A stretch of 45,484 nucleotides of DNA from Deltaproteobacteria bacterium (GCA_030262895.1 JAJSZW010000013.1:1-45484), one strand, 5' to 3'. Numbered from the stretch's first letter, positions 23,801-34,511 are shown. Numbers and translations: made by a program. The notes: generated from the letters alone by a model not told the origin.

Positions 23801-26800
23801 AATATCAGTTATGACACCCTCTCAAATTTATTATGTTTTCTTATCATATGTTAAACAATCTGCTTTAGCACGTAGAAAAACAGATGAAGATAGTGATGGT
23901 GGTTTACCAGGTATTCCACAACGTACTACTTATGAAACTAGATTATTTGGTTTAATATTACCAGCTTATGCTGGACAAACAGATGATGGTGATTTTAGAT
24001 TAGCAGAGGAGGCTGCTAATGCTGCTGCTGTGAATCCAAGTCAGAAATTTGCGCCAGATGTGGTTTCAGTAGGAGTCGAAGCAGATGCAGAAAAGAAAGT
24101 CTGGAGTGAGAAAACATCCTACGCATCCGCTACAGTAGGTACATATGCTAGAAAATATGGTCAATATTATGAAAGTGTATATGAATGTGAAGATAAGTTA
24201 TGGGCATTAGGTATGAAATCCATTGTTGCAAGTATCCTATCAGTAGTTGGTTTATTCCAAATCACAGTTCATCCTGTTAATATGGGTACTATGCGATCTA
24301 TTAGAACTATTATTGGGGGTGCTCAAACTCAAGACTTTTCAGAAATGGAAACACCTCATATTTCAGCTGATGCAATTGCTCTATACTATTATTTACCAAA
24401 TATTGTTAAGTTTTATCAAAGATTATTTACCAAATACAATGATAAACAAGAAGATGTAGATTGGAAGAGAACACAAGAAGACCAAGAAGATGATGATGAA
24501 CCAGAGTATAAGACTAAAGAAGAATATCTAAAACAACCAAGATTGAAATTAGATTTACCTTTAGATATGTCTGGATCATATGGAAGATTAATACAAATAT
24601 GTTATAATAGTGGAGATATTTTAAGTGATAATGATATGAAACAAGTTATTATAGAATGTAATAAGTTATATAATATTAATAAATCACAGGATGATACAAT
24701 TCTATATACAGTAAATGGATTAGTAAGAGATATTAATAGAAGGTTTAATATGATAGATATTAGAGATTGGGATAGATATCAAAAGAATATACTTAGTGAT
24801 AGATTTAAAACTAAGGAATTCGCAAGCTTTGAAGACATGCTTAAAGATGATGGTGGAGATATATCAGCTCTTAAAGATAAGACAGGATCTATGCCTTTCG
24901 AAGGTGAAGTACAAGGTATTACTGATAATGCTGTATTAGATAATATAATTACTCCGTCTGATGCATTAGGAGAATCTGGTTTATTTAATACTCTTACACC
25001 TAATATACAAAATACAGATACAGCAAAACAATACCTAGAAAAAACTTATGATTTAAGATATAAAATAGATTCACAACTTTATATGTATAAAAATCTTCGT
25101 GATTTTAGAACAATGTTAGATAATATTTTTGAAGAGACATTAGTATCTGGAGGAGAGAATACAGATATAAGAACTATGACTTATGAGCAATGGTCACAAA
25201 ATACTTTACAAAAGAAAATAGAAGATGTTAAAATATCAGTTAAAGGTTTATCTAATAATACAGAAAAATATAAATTAGTATATGATATATGTAATGCAGG
25301 TATCGATGTAAAAGATACAAAAAATATTAAAAATGAATTTTCTGCATTTATGTTAGGAGAAACATGTTTTACTCCTTTATGGTCAGCTAATTCATCATTA
25401 AAAATATTAAAAGTACTATTAGAACAAATTACATATTTTAGTGGACAAGGATTTTTAAAACAAAAAGAAAATGAACAAATAACTAAAGATGATGAAAAAA
25501 AATTAAATATGGGTAATGGTCTAATTGCTAGATTGTTAGTAGGATTATTAACATTAAGAAGATCTAAAGGAGGAATGTCAGCAGAATCTTTTGCTAAGTC
25601 AGTTGGTATAACCAATATGAGAGCTGATATAGCGGCTACTGGTAGTTCTAGTATAAGTACAACTTTACAGTCATTCGGTATAACTTTAAAGACAAATACA
25701 CCACTAATAAGTTTAAGTCCTGCTACAGATTCTATTACAATTTATGCGATATTAATTAAATGTCTTTTAAATGATAAACCTGAAATTTTTAATAGTGTAT
25801 CCTGTGATAATAATGTAAAAATAAGTGGAGATATTGAATCTTTATATGGAGATAAATTATATGAAGCTGGAGTTAATGAAGCTGGTAGAGCTGGAGGAAA
25901 TGATGCTCCTAGAATATCAGGTTTAATTAAAATACTTAATGATGCATTTAGAGCATTTAATCAAGGTGCTATATTAGATATATGTATTAAAACAGCTAAT
26001 AGTTTAGTTAATGTTATAGGAAATGGTAGTACAGTATCTGTATCTGATGGTAGTTTGGGAATTAGTATTAGTAATATATTAACATATATTAGTAGAGCTA
26101 TAGCTATAGCTAGAGAATCAATTTCTATGTATAAAGATGAAATATCAACCGAAGTTTATAGAAAACTAATGAGTGAAAAAAATCCATATGGTATTTACAA
26201 TTTAGATAAATTATATAGAGCTATTGCTAATAATACGACAATAGGAGATGTAATTAAGATTGATTCAGAAGTAAATTTAGTAAATGAAGTTATATCTAAT
26301 GCCATAAATAGCTTAAGAAGGCAATCATTATGTAGTAATATTCAACATTTATCTGTAACAATGGCGTCTTTATCCAATAAATATGAATTATATGATACTC
26401 CAAGTACTCTAACAAATACATTCTTATCAACACTAATACCTATGACAACTGCCAGTTTAGAAACTGCTAATAATATACCCTATACATCCCTACCTTTATA
26501 TCAACAAACAGTATTAAGATCTCCTGATGAGAGAGCTCCTAGAAAATATACAGATAGTGCATTTATAATTGATGGACTTAATAATGGATGTTATAAAGAA
26601 TTAATTCCACAACTTAATTATGGAATAAGAGCATTATTAATGTCATTCTTTGATGGTGCACAAGGAAAGATTTATCATGGTATTATGGAAAAAGTACTAA
26701 GTACTCCATTATCTACTAATATAAATAATCCATCTACAGCATATCCAGATATGTTTACTACTGCTTTAAATTCAGCCAGTTCAAATATAACAGGAACTAC

Positions 26801-29800
26801 TGGAACAAGTAAATCTGGTGTACAGTTTGCTATTCCTAATGATACAGCATTATTAACATATAGTAATGCTATTTTAATTAACACAATATATAGTAAAGTA
26901 ACAGAAAGAACACAAGCTCCAGCATTTATGTATATGTCATTTGCTGATCTTAAAAATTCATCACTTATAGAGGCATATAGATTAAAATTACCTATGTTAA
27001 AAGCTCATTTTACAAACTTAGCAGATAAAGCAATGTTAAATAAAGCTCTATTATCTAAAGTATTTGGTAATAGAGAGTCTAAAAAGCGAGCATTTAGTAA
27101 ATGTATACCTGTAACAAGAGCATATGGTAATCCTCTTACAAGTACGAGTTATACAGTTTTACGTGATAGTAATATTATAAAGGATCTTGGTCTAATTGAT
27201 GTTAAAATAGATGCCTCTGTATCTGTTTCTAATTTAACTAGTTACTTAGCTATATTATCTGCTCCAATGTATGGAAATATGATGGTACAAGGTTTCCCAA
27301 CAACATTAGGAAATGGTGGTAGATATGTAGAAAAGGTATCATTAACTGCTAAATATGATTTACTAGGACAGGATGGAATAGGAAGAGGAATTATATCAGA
27401 TATAGATTTCTATGAAACATATGATTCTTCTACTAAAATTAATTACTTTTCACAGATATATAATAATATCCACAATACATGTAAAAGTTTAGCTGATATT
27501 TGTGGAGATTTATCAAAAGAAATTATAGGTGATAATGTATTTATGGAATTTCCTAGTAATAAAGAAGAGGGTAAATGGTGTCCATTATCAGTATTAGTTG
27601 CATATCAAACCGGTACTAATCCAACCGGAACAGGTCCTGATCCATATGGATGTTTATATAGTTTATTAAATAGAGTAGGTGATATCAGTTTTAAATTACA
27701 ATATGGTGCTAGACATATATTATATACTAATTCTAATGATGTTCATAGTCAGAAATACTTAGTAGGACCTTATAATTGTCTAAAGGCATATGGTACTAGT
27801 GGAAAAGTAAAAATTGATCAGAGTAAATATGATAATCTCATAAAGACTATGATAGGATTAACTAGATTTAATCATAGTATATTATCAGAATCTAATAAAG
27901 TATATAGTATAAATCCATCAAATAAACTAACTGGTGGTGCTGTTGACTCAATTGTGAAAACAATGTCATTATCTGAAATATCCAATCCATATGCATCAGT
28001 ATTAAATATATCAAGTGAGGCGGTTAATTCTTGTCAAATTATGGATAATCTTTATAAATTATTTGCTAGTATATTAAAATCTAGAAGTTATTCAGAATAT
28101 CCATGTGATAAACAAACTTTCTATAGATATAGCACATATACATCTCTAAGAGGTATGTGTGATCAATTATTAATGGGCAGTGCAAATAATGATACTACTA
28201 TATTAGATAACATATTAGGTGTAGAAACAGGTTCTAATAATTATTTAGATGAAATACCTAAAAAAGGTGGTTTCTTTGAAACTATTGGAAGTTATAAAGA
28301 TATATTATTAAGATTAAATGGTACTAATAGTAAAACAGATAATGGTAATACTATGGTAGGTAAAATAATGATGACAGACTATAATGATATGATAAATACA
28401 GTTTCGACTAAGAGTTACTTAGATTCTATTTTAGAAAGGATTGATGATGCCAGGAAAGCTGAAGGAAATGACTCTAAGGTTACTTACGCTAAGATTAGGA
28501 ATGAGATCCTTAATAATCCATCTATAATAGCAATAATAAACGCAGAAGATGAATTGTCGAATCCTTTTTATACAAAAAGTGGAGTTAATGTTTGTTCAGT
28601 CTGGCCTTTTGCTCAAGGACCTCAGGATTCCTGGTTAGCTAATTCTGGATATAGTAGAAAGAATAAATTTGTTACTATTGACGATGATGGTGAACCTTGG
28701 ATTAGTAAAGCATGGAACATAGATGGGATTATAAATAAGACAGCTAAATGGGATAGTGGCAGTATACGTAATTGCGGCGCACTATTCAGTACATTTAATA
28801 AGTTGTTAGTATTATTATCATATGTTAGTAATGCAATGGAAGATGATCTTAAGCCTGAAGAGAAACAAAGAATGGATACAGTAACTGCGACACAGCAACT
28901 TTTAGAAGATACAATATTATCTATGTTAAAACTTTCTATTACTGTTAATTATATTACATCAAACAGATTTAGTAGTTTAGATAATAATAGTAAAGAAGTA
29001 TTAATAGAAGCATTTAATAGATATAGAACTGCATTCACTAGACATATATATGGTACTTTTACTTCAATGTCTGATGAATTAAAGACTAAACTTAAAATAG
29101 GTAAGACATATCAACCTACACCATTTTCTAGTACAGATTCATACAATCAAGTTGATAGTCCTCAACCTCTATTAGACTTAATACAAGCAATTGGTAAACT
29201 TGTTAAAAAAGATGGTGAGGAATTTACAGATATTAAAACTCAAGGTGATATATCTCCTATATGGAAGGATATGGCAAATATAGGTATATTCTTTGGTCAA
29301 ATAAGTAAGGAATATTGTAGGGAGAGCTCTGAATTAAAGTTGTATACATATATAAAAAATAAAGATATCGATGGACTGGTGGGTGATAAGCAGAAAGAAG
29401 GTTTATATCCTAAAGAAAATGCATACAAATATAATATAGAGGAATCTGTATCGTATATAGAAGAAGGTGGTATGAATACACCTACTTCTGGTCCTAATGT
29501 TATGGCTGCTAATGTAATACAAAGATTATTTCAAGCAGTACAGTACTTCTATGCAGCAAATCAGAATGGTGCAACTGCTCAGATATATAAAGTAGAAAGT
29601 ATATTACATCAAGATGTTGATAGAATACCATCTGATGTTAACATCCCAACAGTAGGTATTGCTAGAATTATTTCAGGATTAATTATACAATGGTCCATTG
29701 TAGCATGTAACGTTGAATCTGGTGTGGGCATGGATCAGGTGCCTCGCGACCCTTCTATTAAGTTCAATAAAGCTAAGTTAGTTGCATTAATTAATTTAGA

Positions 29801-32800
29801 ACGTGCATTATATTGTATGATATTATGTATTGAGTTATTAAGAGGATTTTCTAATAATAGTTCTGGAGCTTCTGGATTTAAAGATGGTGTTCAATGTGGT
29901 TCATCTACAGTTACAGGTATGAAAAGACTTGTATCAACATATGTTTATATGTTTTATATGCATTTATTATTTATAACGTCTGATATTAATATATTTAATT
30001 TATCTGATCAACAAAGTAAAATTAATTATCCTAAAAGACCAGGTTATGATTTAAGTTGGTTTTCACTTGAAACTGTACCAAGAAACATACCAGCAGAGTA
30101 TAGTCCTGATGATAAGAATAGAAGTGATGTATTAACATGTAGATATAATCCATATGTAGAAGATCATTATGCTTTCTCTACAGTTTATGATGCAGCTAAA
30201 ATCGACTCAAAATTTCCTAAAGAAATTCCTACAATGACTGCTTTATTACAATTAACACAGTGGATGAAGAGAGAAATTATGCCAAAAACAAAATGGACAT
30301 CATTTATTAAATTATTACAGAAAACTACTGTACAAGTAAGAGAAGTTATTAATACAAATAAAGATAGAATTAGTATAGATGGAGCGTCGAACTTAGTTGG
30401 TAGACCTGGTTATGCTCTTCAATTAACCGGGGGAGTTAATGATCAGATAGACGAGCACTCACATGAAGGCATACCACAGCCTGGATTGTTTTATCGTGGA
30501 GCACTACCACCAGATAAATGGATACCAGCAGAATACTTTATGGAACAAATTAGACCCACCTGGTTTACTCAATGGCCTACTAGATATGGAGGAGGTACTG
30601 TAAATAGTGCTACAGAGTATTATGGACCTGGTGTACCAGCTAACAAATTACCCCAAAGCGAAAGACAAGTGGCAATATGGAATAATATAAAGAATATAAA
30701 AGATACTGAAAACTGGATGTGTCATGATAAATGGGATGAAGAAAGAAATATCAGTAATACCGCTGTTGATGCTGGTCCGGCGGGACCTCACACATTCTTA
30801 GATGCTAAGGGATTAACTAACTTACTAGATGGTAAGACACCTAGTTATGTTGCTGCTGGAACTGCTCCGGCTGTATATACTGGTGGTGCTAAAGGTAGTA
30901 AAGTATATTATAGTAACTTGGTAAAGACTGCAGCAACTGCGGGTGCTACTCCTCCAAATGAAATGGATTGGTATGATACTATACCAAATTATAATACCAT
31001 TCCACCTACATTACATGATAATTGTAAAACAATATTAAGTAATGAAGATGATTCATATGAATTACATTTACTAAAGGCATCAGGTAACACAACAGTTTCT
31101 TGTACGGATTTAAGTATTGATACCATATCAACTATATTAAATGATGATATAGATACTAGTGATATCGGAACAGCAGAGGATGTAGGTAAAACTTTAGAAA
31201 GAATATTTATAGGTAATATGAAATATGTAGCTGCTGCCAGTGCAGGTGCAGATATAGCTACTATAGAAGGTGATTTAAAAATGTCATTAGCAGCTGATGG
31301 TGATAAAAACTTCTATGCTGGGTTTGCTCTTAGATTATTATTTGGATTACAGGCGAATGGTATAGCAGAGTGGTTTAAACAAGCTAGTAAACCAATGGCT
31401 GCTCCTCCTGGAGCAACATGGACAAATCTAGCAACAGCTGTTCCTGAGGTGATACAAAAGTATGGTAGTGATATAGGAGCTACTGGTATACCAGAAGGAT
31501 CTATATTTGAATCAAATGGTAATGAACTTTTAAATCTAGTATGTAATTCTTTCAGTTCTGCTCTTAATGTAGGTAATTTAATAAAAGTTGATTCTTTAGC
31601 TGATTTAAAGAAAGCTATTTCAACATCATCAGGAAACCTAACGAAAGGCGTTAAAGCAGATAATACGGTAACAGGACCAGGGTGGGCTAGGACAAGTGAC
31701 TTAGGAGCTAATAATATTCAAAATACATTAATGAAAGGAACTAATTTAATTACTGGAGGATTTAGTAAATTTAAAGATTATAGAACAACGTCAGTTACTC
31801 CTATCTATAATCCATATGTAGCAGCTGTTATTAGAATGAGTAAACCAGAATACAAATCTAAAAGAGAAGATAATCTTAAAAAATTTTCTGAAATACTAAC
31901 TAATCATATAAGAACAAGAATAAGTATCTCTTCAGTTACCAGTTTAGAAAAAGATGCGCTTAAAAAATTCTTAGAGGTTCTTAAAAATAGATTTACAAAA
32001 GAAATTAACGTTACTACTGTAACCTCTAATGTACCAGCCGGACAAAGACCTACAATGTATGGTGGTGATGATTCTATAAATAAACGTACAGTTGCTAATG
32101 AAAGAAGAGAAAACATAATGAAAATAATTAAAAATGGTATTAAGGAAACTATGACTAAAGCACTGTCTACTGCAGAAACTAAATGGGCTCCTCAAATAGC
32201 AACAATTAAACCAGCAGTAAAAAATACAATAGATAAACCTCCGGAGACGGATGATGATAAGAAGGGAGGTTTTGGTAATCATAATAGTCTCTTCAATTTA
32301 CCGAAACAAGAATTTAATCCTATTAAATCCTTGTTTAAAATTAAAGGAGGTAATTTACATGACTGTATATGTGGTACTGGACAATCATTAAGAACTCTTA
32401 TATATGAATCAGGTAAAGGTGAGTATCAAGATTCTTTCTATATTACTGATTTACAATCAAATATGGCTAATCTTTCAGAATTAATACAATCTAGATCATT
32501 TTCAGAGACTATGGATATTACTACTAGTTCATTAGTAACTGATATACGTCAAGAATGTTTAACAAGGTCTATATCTAATGTTGATAATAAATTAGTTCAA
32601 GGAATGATAATATTCAATGAATTAAATGTTAATCCTATCAATGTACACTCAATGCAACGATTTATACCATTTGCTAATATTTATAATTATTCTCAATCAT
32701 TTGATAACTTTATGTTTAATACTTTTAATATACCATTAACAAATAGTAGAAATGTATTTAAAAATATGGATGAATTAGATTTATATGATATACTAAATGA

Positions 32801-33602
32801 AAAAGGTAGTAATGGAAGTATACAAGTTAATGTTAAGAAAGACTATGATACTATAGTTTCATTAACAATGATTAAAATGCTTGCCAATCCATATATAAAT
32901 ATTGAGGCGTCAGAATATGGTATATGTAGTGATGCAAATGCTGCAATTTATGGACCTGTATGTAGGATATTAAGAGGACATGGTGGTTTAGGTATGGGTA
33001 CACCTAAATTCTTATCTGATAATGTACTTAATAAAGCATTATTAGGATCTATGTATGTTGGTACTAAATTAGGAGAAACTAGAGGTTCCAATATAAGATA
33101 TGCAACTGATAGAGGCGATGTAAGTGGACAATATAGTTTAAGTGGAGGTGCTGAAGAGGAATCAAAAGGTACTGATGATGCTTTAGCTTATGGAATAGAT
33201 GGTTATTTCCAAGATGCTCAGGTAAATATACCATATGATTTAAGAACTGGTTCTAGTGATGGTAGTCCAGAAATCATGGATGTTATTAGTTGGTATTCTA
33301 CTAAGAATAGAACAGTATTAAGTTCTAATTTAAGAGATGTATTCCCAGGTTCCACAAGTAAGATTATGAACTTTAGACAGGAAGGCTATGAACGATTTAA
33401 TACTCAACTAATCAGAAATGTTATCTTTATATCTAATTTACAACGTGTAATGAGAATGACTATTAATAAATGGATGACTAAATTATACAAATTAGTACAA
33501 GTATCTAATAGAGCAGTAATTGCTGAAGTTACTGAACGTAGACCAGGTGAAGAGTTAGGACCTGGTGCTGATGAAGATTACGATGTACCAACTTGGATGT
33601 GA
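20838..33602 (+). CDS. Giant pp220-like core polyprotein (ASFV CP2475L homologue)
   Basis: A 4254-residue protein from the ATG at 20838; the longer frame would begin with TTG. It starts MGQGGGRS, fitting Gly2 N-myristoylation, as in ASFV pp220. Recalled ASFV matches include RKQLPDPSRGTT near residue 90-100 and the block RLYKALESLDLIL to AKWFTDYTGDMLAQVFESMP near residue 780-850. The IIGGAQT site near residue 1158 matches the MILGGA processing site. Many GG-x sites are candidates for cleavage (IKGGAP ~360, LKGGHN ~377, IRGGDI ~387, LTGGAVD ~2364, KKGGFF ~2475, MYGGDD ~3741, KKGGFG ~3808, IKGGNL ~3836, LSGGAE ~4102). The protein is about 1.7 times the ASFV length. Products should form the core shell between membrane and nucleoid. 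Confidence 0.93.
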   Translation: MGQGGGRSAAEGGDIYSAIRPNLVGGNLDSSCITMQGGEVSVNPNVTIEELLVEMRSKPKMLSAGLKNQLIRKIGEAVKRLGGTNVNTKSPESIIESIRKQLPDPSRGTTIRGDSKKLHTISRAIANVFNETFTPGDKIKVINMNQSSNELIKDVSTHIYGISCGVNLEFYKVYGTLKVILDRLDATSRVLNNIIDKKVSEARQSADSATSARLTELEDAARMADSNVQDLVNRLRNLIDILAKDEDKITLELEKHKGSYDQQIQMYEMDRGDQTGNNIAKMLSSINNTAVLSNQVAGALDKVNMSLSSYKNYSDVNKMVSDVQNKIARLSPSRDADKIGDMYVGLDQLASFWGQRENIKGGAPCCDNTDCTANTDLKGGHNVVIRGGDIDVDKLDTRDYELDARRKRVEASVDMFAAKLNSDIDNFVKLVDQSSYALGKTTYNTRKLELLLDRMAVLQLLRDRSTYLTLSGYYTDTAADELRNTFKIRLAELVDLLKDFGTSYSVVRTEMHGLVNVVDSIKKNIDFFSDVLKSLLLGVDKTNVQNMVDNIPITIMSVSNATNRLKHALHVSNMRRLIKQSSSDIAYYSQNYSAILGRAIANRRAEILREERLLLGQSVIEKPGCDDDSSNEGDDLQSYADMAEDLYDTSDWKDKGPTFWYSDVYNYIKEIDITGGNETDNAKNKILKENLKNYWGGLDFTEADNAGGIYVGKLKTASTTNWVVTEKGCAAGDHRTRALLFSLGLSDDATSGLTKKIGDKFNTSRRDNLSKMNEEIKNEYRAKHRLYKALESLDLILSTFTKEMTGDVDLLKEIKKYLDDTKSYAKWFTDYTGDMLAQVFESMPCYINQKSDDFTPDGWIPVSQTKGGEVQNITTLVNNGKWYDKDKINISDISNDCFDHTLGTMLGTPEYSNIKITSHYYEDIINKIKKNPESRLCYGKATGVVDLRHSATVRKHIEEFYNNFQAMKNIFHSFIVMYNRLSEKHNKPISVMTPSQIYYVFLSYVKQSALARRKTDEDSDGGLPGIPQRTTYETRLFGLILPAYAGQTDDGDFRLAEEAANAAAVNPSQKFAPDVVSVGVEADAEKKVWSEKTSYASATVGTYARKYGQYYESVYECEDKLWALGMKSIVASILSVVGLFQITVHPVNMGTMRSIRTIIGGAQTQDFSEMETPHISADAIALYYYLPNIVKFYQRLFTKYNDKQEDVDWKRTQEDQEDDDEPEYKTKEEYLKQPRLKLDLPLDMSGSYGRLIQICYNSGDILSDNDMKQVIIECNKLYNINKSQDDTILYTVNGLVRDINRRFNMIDIRDWDRYQKNILSDRFKTKEFASFEDMLKDDGGDISALKDKTGSMPFEGEVQGITDNAVLDNIITPSDALGESGLFNTLTPNIQNTDTAKQYLEKTYDLRYKIDSQLYMYKNLRDFRTMLDNIFEETLVSGGENTDIRTMTYEQWSQNTLQKKIEDVKISVKGLSNNTEKYKLVYDICNAGIDVKDTKNIKNEFSAFMLGETCFTPLWSANSSLKILKVLLEQITYFSGQGFLKQKENEQITKDDEKKLNMGNGLIARLLVGLLTLRRSKGGMSAESFAKSVGITNMRADIAATGSSSISTTLQSFGITLKTNTPLISLSPATDSITIYAILIKCLLNDKPEIFNSVSCDNNVKISGDIESLYGDKLYEAGVNEAGRAGGNDAPRISGLIKILNDAFRAFNQGAILDICIKTANSLVNVIGNGSTVSVSDGSLGISISNILTYISRAIAIARESISMYKDEISTEVYRKLMSEKNPYGIYNLDKLYRAIANNTTIGDVIKIDSEVNLVNEVISNAINSLRRQSLCSNIQHLSVTMASLSNKYELYDTPSTLTNTFLSTLIPMTTASLETANNIPYTSLPLYQQTVLRSPDERAPRKYTDSAFIIDGLNNGCYKELIPQLNYGIRALLMSFFDGAQGKIYHGIMEKVLSTPLSTNINNPSTAYPDMFTTALNSASSNITGTTGTSKSGVQFAIPNDTALLTYSNAILINTIYSKVTERTQAPAFMYMSFADLKNSSLIEAYRLKLPMLKAHFTNLADKAMLNKALLSKVFGNRESKKRAFSKCIPVTRAYGNPLTSTSYTVLRDSNIIKDLGLIDVKIDASVSVSNLTSYLAILSAPMYGNMMVQGFPTTLGNGGRYVEKVSLTAKYDLLGQDGIGRGIISDIDFYETYDSSTKINYFSQIYNNIHNTCKSLADICGDLSKEIIGDNVFMEFPSNKEEGKWCPLSVLVAYQTGTNPTGTGPDPYGCLYSLLNRVGDISFKLQYGARHILYTNSNDVHSQKYLVGPYNCLKAYGTSGKVKIDQSKYDNLIKTMIGLTRFNHSILSESNKVYSINPSNKLTGGAVDSIVKTMSLSEISNPYASVLNISSEAVNSCQIMDNLYKLFASILKSRSYSEYPCDKQTFYRYSTYTSLRGMCDQLLMGSANNDTTILDNILGVETGSNNYLDEIPKKGGFFETIGSYKDILLRLNGTNSKTDNGNTMVGKIMMTDYNDMINTVSTKSYLDSILERIDDARKAEGNDSKVTYAKIRNEILNNPSIIAIINAEDELSNPFYTKSGVNVCSVWPFAQGPQDSWLANSGYSRKNKFVTIDDDGEPWISKAWNIDGIINKTAKWDSGSIRNCGALFSTFNKLLVLLSYVSNAMEDDLKPEEKQRMDTVTATQQLLEDTILSMLKLSITVNYITSNRFSSLDNNSKEVLIEAFNRYRTAFTRHIYGTFTSMSDELKTKLKIGKTYQPTPFSSTDSYNQVDSPQPLLDLIQAIGKLVKKDGEEFTDIKTQGDISPIWKDMANIGIFFGQISKEYCRESSELKLYTYIKNKDIDGLVGDKQKEGLYPKENAYKYNIEESVSYIEEGGMNTPTSGPNVMAANVIQRLFQAVQYFYAANQNGATAQIYKVESILHQDVDRIPSDVNIPTVGIARIISGLIIQWSIVACNVESGVGMDQVPRDPSIKFNKAKLVALINLERALYCMILCIELLRGFSNNSSGASGFKDGVQCGSSTVTGMKRLVSTYVYMFYMHLLFITSDINIFNLSDQQSKINYPKRPGYDLSWFSLETVPRNIPAEYSPDDKNRSDVLTCRYNPYVEDHYAFSTVYDAAKIDSKFPKEIPTMTALLQLTQWMKREIMPKTKWTSFIKLLQKTTVQVREVINTNKDRISIDGASNLVGRPGYALQLTGGVNDQIDEHSHEGIPQPGLFYRGALPPDKWIPAEYFMEQIRPTWFTQWPTRYGGGTVNSATEYYGPGVPANKLPQSERQVAIWNNIKNIKDTENWMCHDKWDEERNISNTAVDAGPAGPHTFLDAKGLTNLLDGKTPSYVAAGTAPAVYTGGAKGSKVYYSNLVKTAATAGATPPNEMDWYDTIPNYNTIPPTLHDNCKTILSNEDDSYELHLLKASGNTTVSCTDLSIDTISTILNDDIDTSDIGTAEDVGKTLERIFIGNMKYVAAASAGADIATIEGDLKMSLAADGDKNFYAGFALRLLFGLQANGIAEWFKQASKPMAAPPGATWTNLATAVPEVIQKYGSDIGATGIPEGSIFESNGNELLNLVCNSFSSALNVGNLIKVDSLADLKKAISTSSGNLTKGVKADNTVTGPGWARTSDLGANNIQNTLMKGTNLITGGFSKFKDYRTTSVTPIYNPYVAAVIRMSKPEYKSKREDNLKKFSEILTNHIRTRISISSVTSLEKDALKKFLEVLKNRFTKEINVTTVTSNVPAGQRPTMYGGDDSINKRTVANERRENIMKIIKNGIKETMTKALSTAETKWAPQIATIKPAVKNTIDKPPETDDDKKGGFGNHNSLFNLPKQEFNPIKSLFKIKGGNLHDCICGTGQSLRTLIYESGKGEYQDSFYITDLQSNMANLSELIQSRSFSETMDITTSSLVTDIRQECLTRSISNVDNKLVQGMIIFNELNVNPINVHSMQRFIPFANIYNYSQSFDNFMFNTFNIPLTNSRNVFKNMDELDLYDILNEKGSNGSIQVNVKKDYDTIVSLTMIKMLANPYINIEASEYGICSDANAAIYGPVCRILRGHGGLGMGTPKFLSDNVLNKALLGSMYVGTKLGETRGSNIRYATDRGDVSGQYSLSGGAEEESKGTDDALAYGIDGYFQDAQVNIPYDLRTGSSDGSPEIMDVISWYSTKNRTVLSSNLRDVFPGSTSKIMNFRQEGYERFNTQLIRNVIFISNLQRVMRMTINKWMTKLYKLVQVSNRAVIAEVTERRPGEELGPGADEDYDVPTWM

Positions 33603-33653
33603 TCTAGTTATCAATTAATATAAATCATTTATTCTATACTTTTTTTGTAATAT

Positions 33654-34487
33654 ATGCAGGTAATTGGTTTTATTAATATAGGAGCGATATGTTGGTTTAA
33701 TTCAATGTTACAATTAATAATATCATCAAAATATATTATTAAAAGTATTTTGGATGATGAGGAAGAACAAAATAATTTATTAAAAGAGTTTCAAATTTTT
33801 CTAAGGAACTATACATCTAATAATTTATCACAAAATGATTCCGTTAAATTACTTCGTATTTTTCTACTAGAGGTTAAAGAAAAACATCCTAGTTCGGTTT
33901 TAAATTCTTTAGCACAACAAAGTGCCTCTGAAGGTATGACATTTTTTTTAGATATGTTAAATAGTAAACATTTAAATAAAATACTAACTCATGTAACAAA
34001 AGAATCTATAGTATGTAAACAAACGAAAGAAATAATATCCTCAAAAAAAAATATTAATAACCAATTTATGTTGTTTGATACTAATGATTTGATTAAAAGA
34101 GGACTACCAGATGCATTATTATGTTCTCAAGATAATTTAGAAGAAGATTTTATTCCAGAAGATCATACTAAAGATGCTAATAAGCAATATAAGAGAGTAT
34201 ATATCTTAAAGTATATACCTGAAGTTATTATTATATCACTAAATAAATATATACAAAAAAATAATGTAGTATTACCAGATTCATTTAAAATACCTCATAT
34301 TAATGGTTCAGATATGGTATATATTAAAAAAGCAGAAGTAGATCATTTAGGTTCATTAGGTGGTGGTCATTATATAGGTAGAGCTTTAAGAGAAGATAAG
34401 GTATTTTTGTTTAATGATGTCAATTATTCAGAATCTCAGTTAAAGACTAATAAAAATACTTATATTACTCTATATGAATTGAAATAA
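33654..34487 (+). CDS. USP-family ubiquitin carboxyl-terminal hydrolase
   Basis: A 277-residue small USP-type deubiquitinase. The Cys box GFINIGAICWFNSMLQLI carries the catalytic C13 after the usual N-x-G. The His box GGGHYIGRAL (H239) is followed by VFLFND, with the probable third catalytic residue at D255 (Asn at 254). The zinc CxxC pairs of the USP fingers are not evident. It cleaves after the Gly-Gly end of ubiquitin. The gene begins 51 nt after the polyprotein stop, with a poly(T) run in between. It may reverse host ubiquitination. A role at the polyprotein GG sites is speculation. Confidence 0.93.
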   Translation: MQVIGFINIGAICWFNSMLQLIISSKYIIKSILDDEEEQNNLLKEFQIFLRNYTSNNLSQNDSVKLLRIFLLEVKEKHPSSVLNSLAQQSASEGMTFFLDMLNSKHLNKILTHVTKESIVCKQTKEIISSKKNINNQFMLFDTNDLIKRGLPDALLCSQDNLEEDFIPEDHTKDANKQYKRVYILKYIPEVIIISLNKYIQKNNVVLPDSFKIPHINGSDMVYIKKAEVDHLGSLGGGHYIGRALREDKVFLFNDVNYSESQLKTNKNTYITLYELK

Positions 34488-34511
34488 TATTAACTAACAT
34501 AGGATAAATAA

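Noticed and set aside
31904..32282. Minus-strand frames inside the polyprotein gene
   Set aside because: They are shadows of a long, homologous coding sequence on the plus strand.
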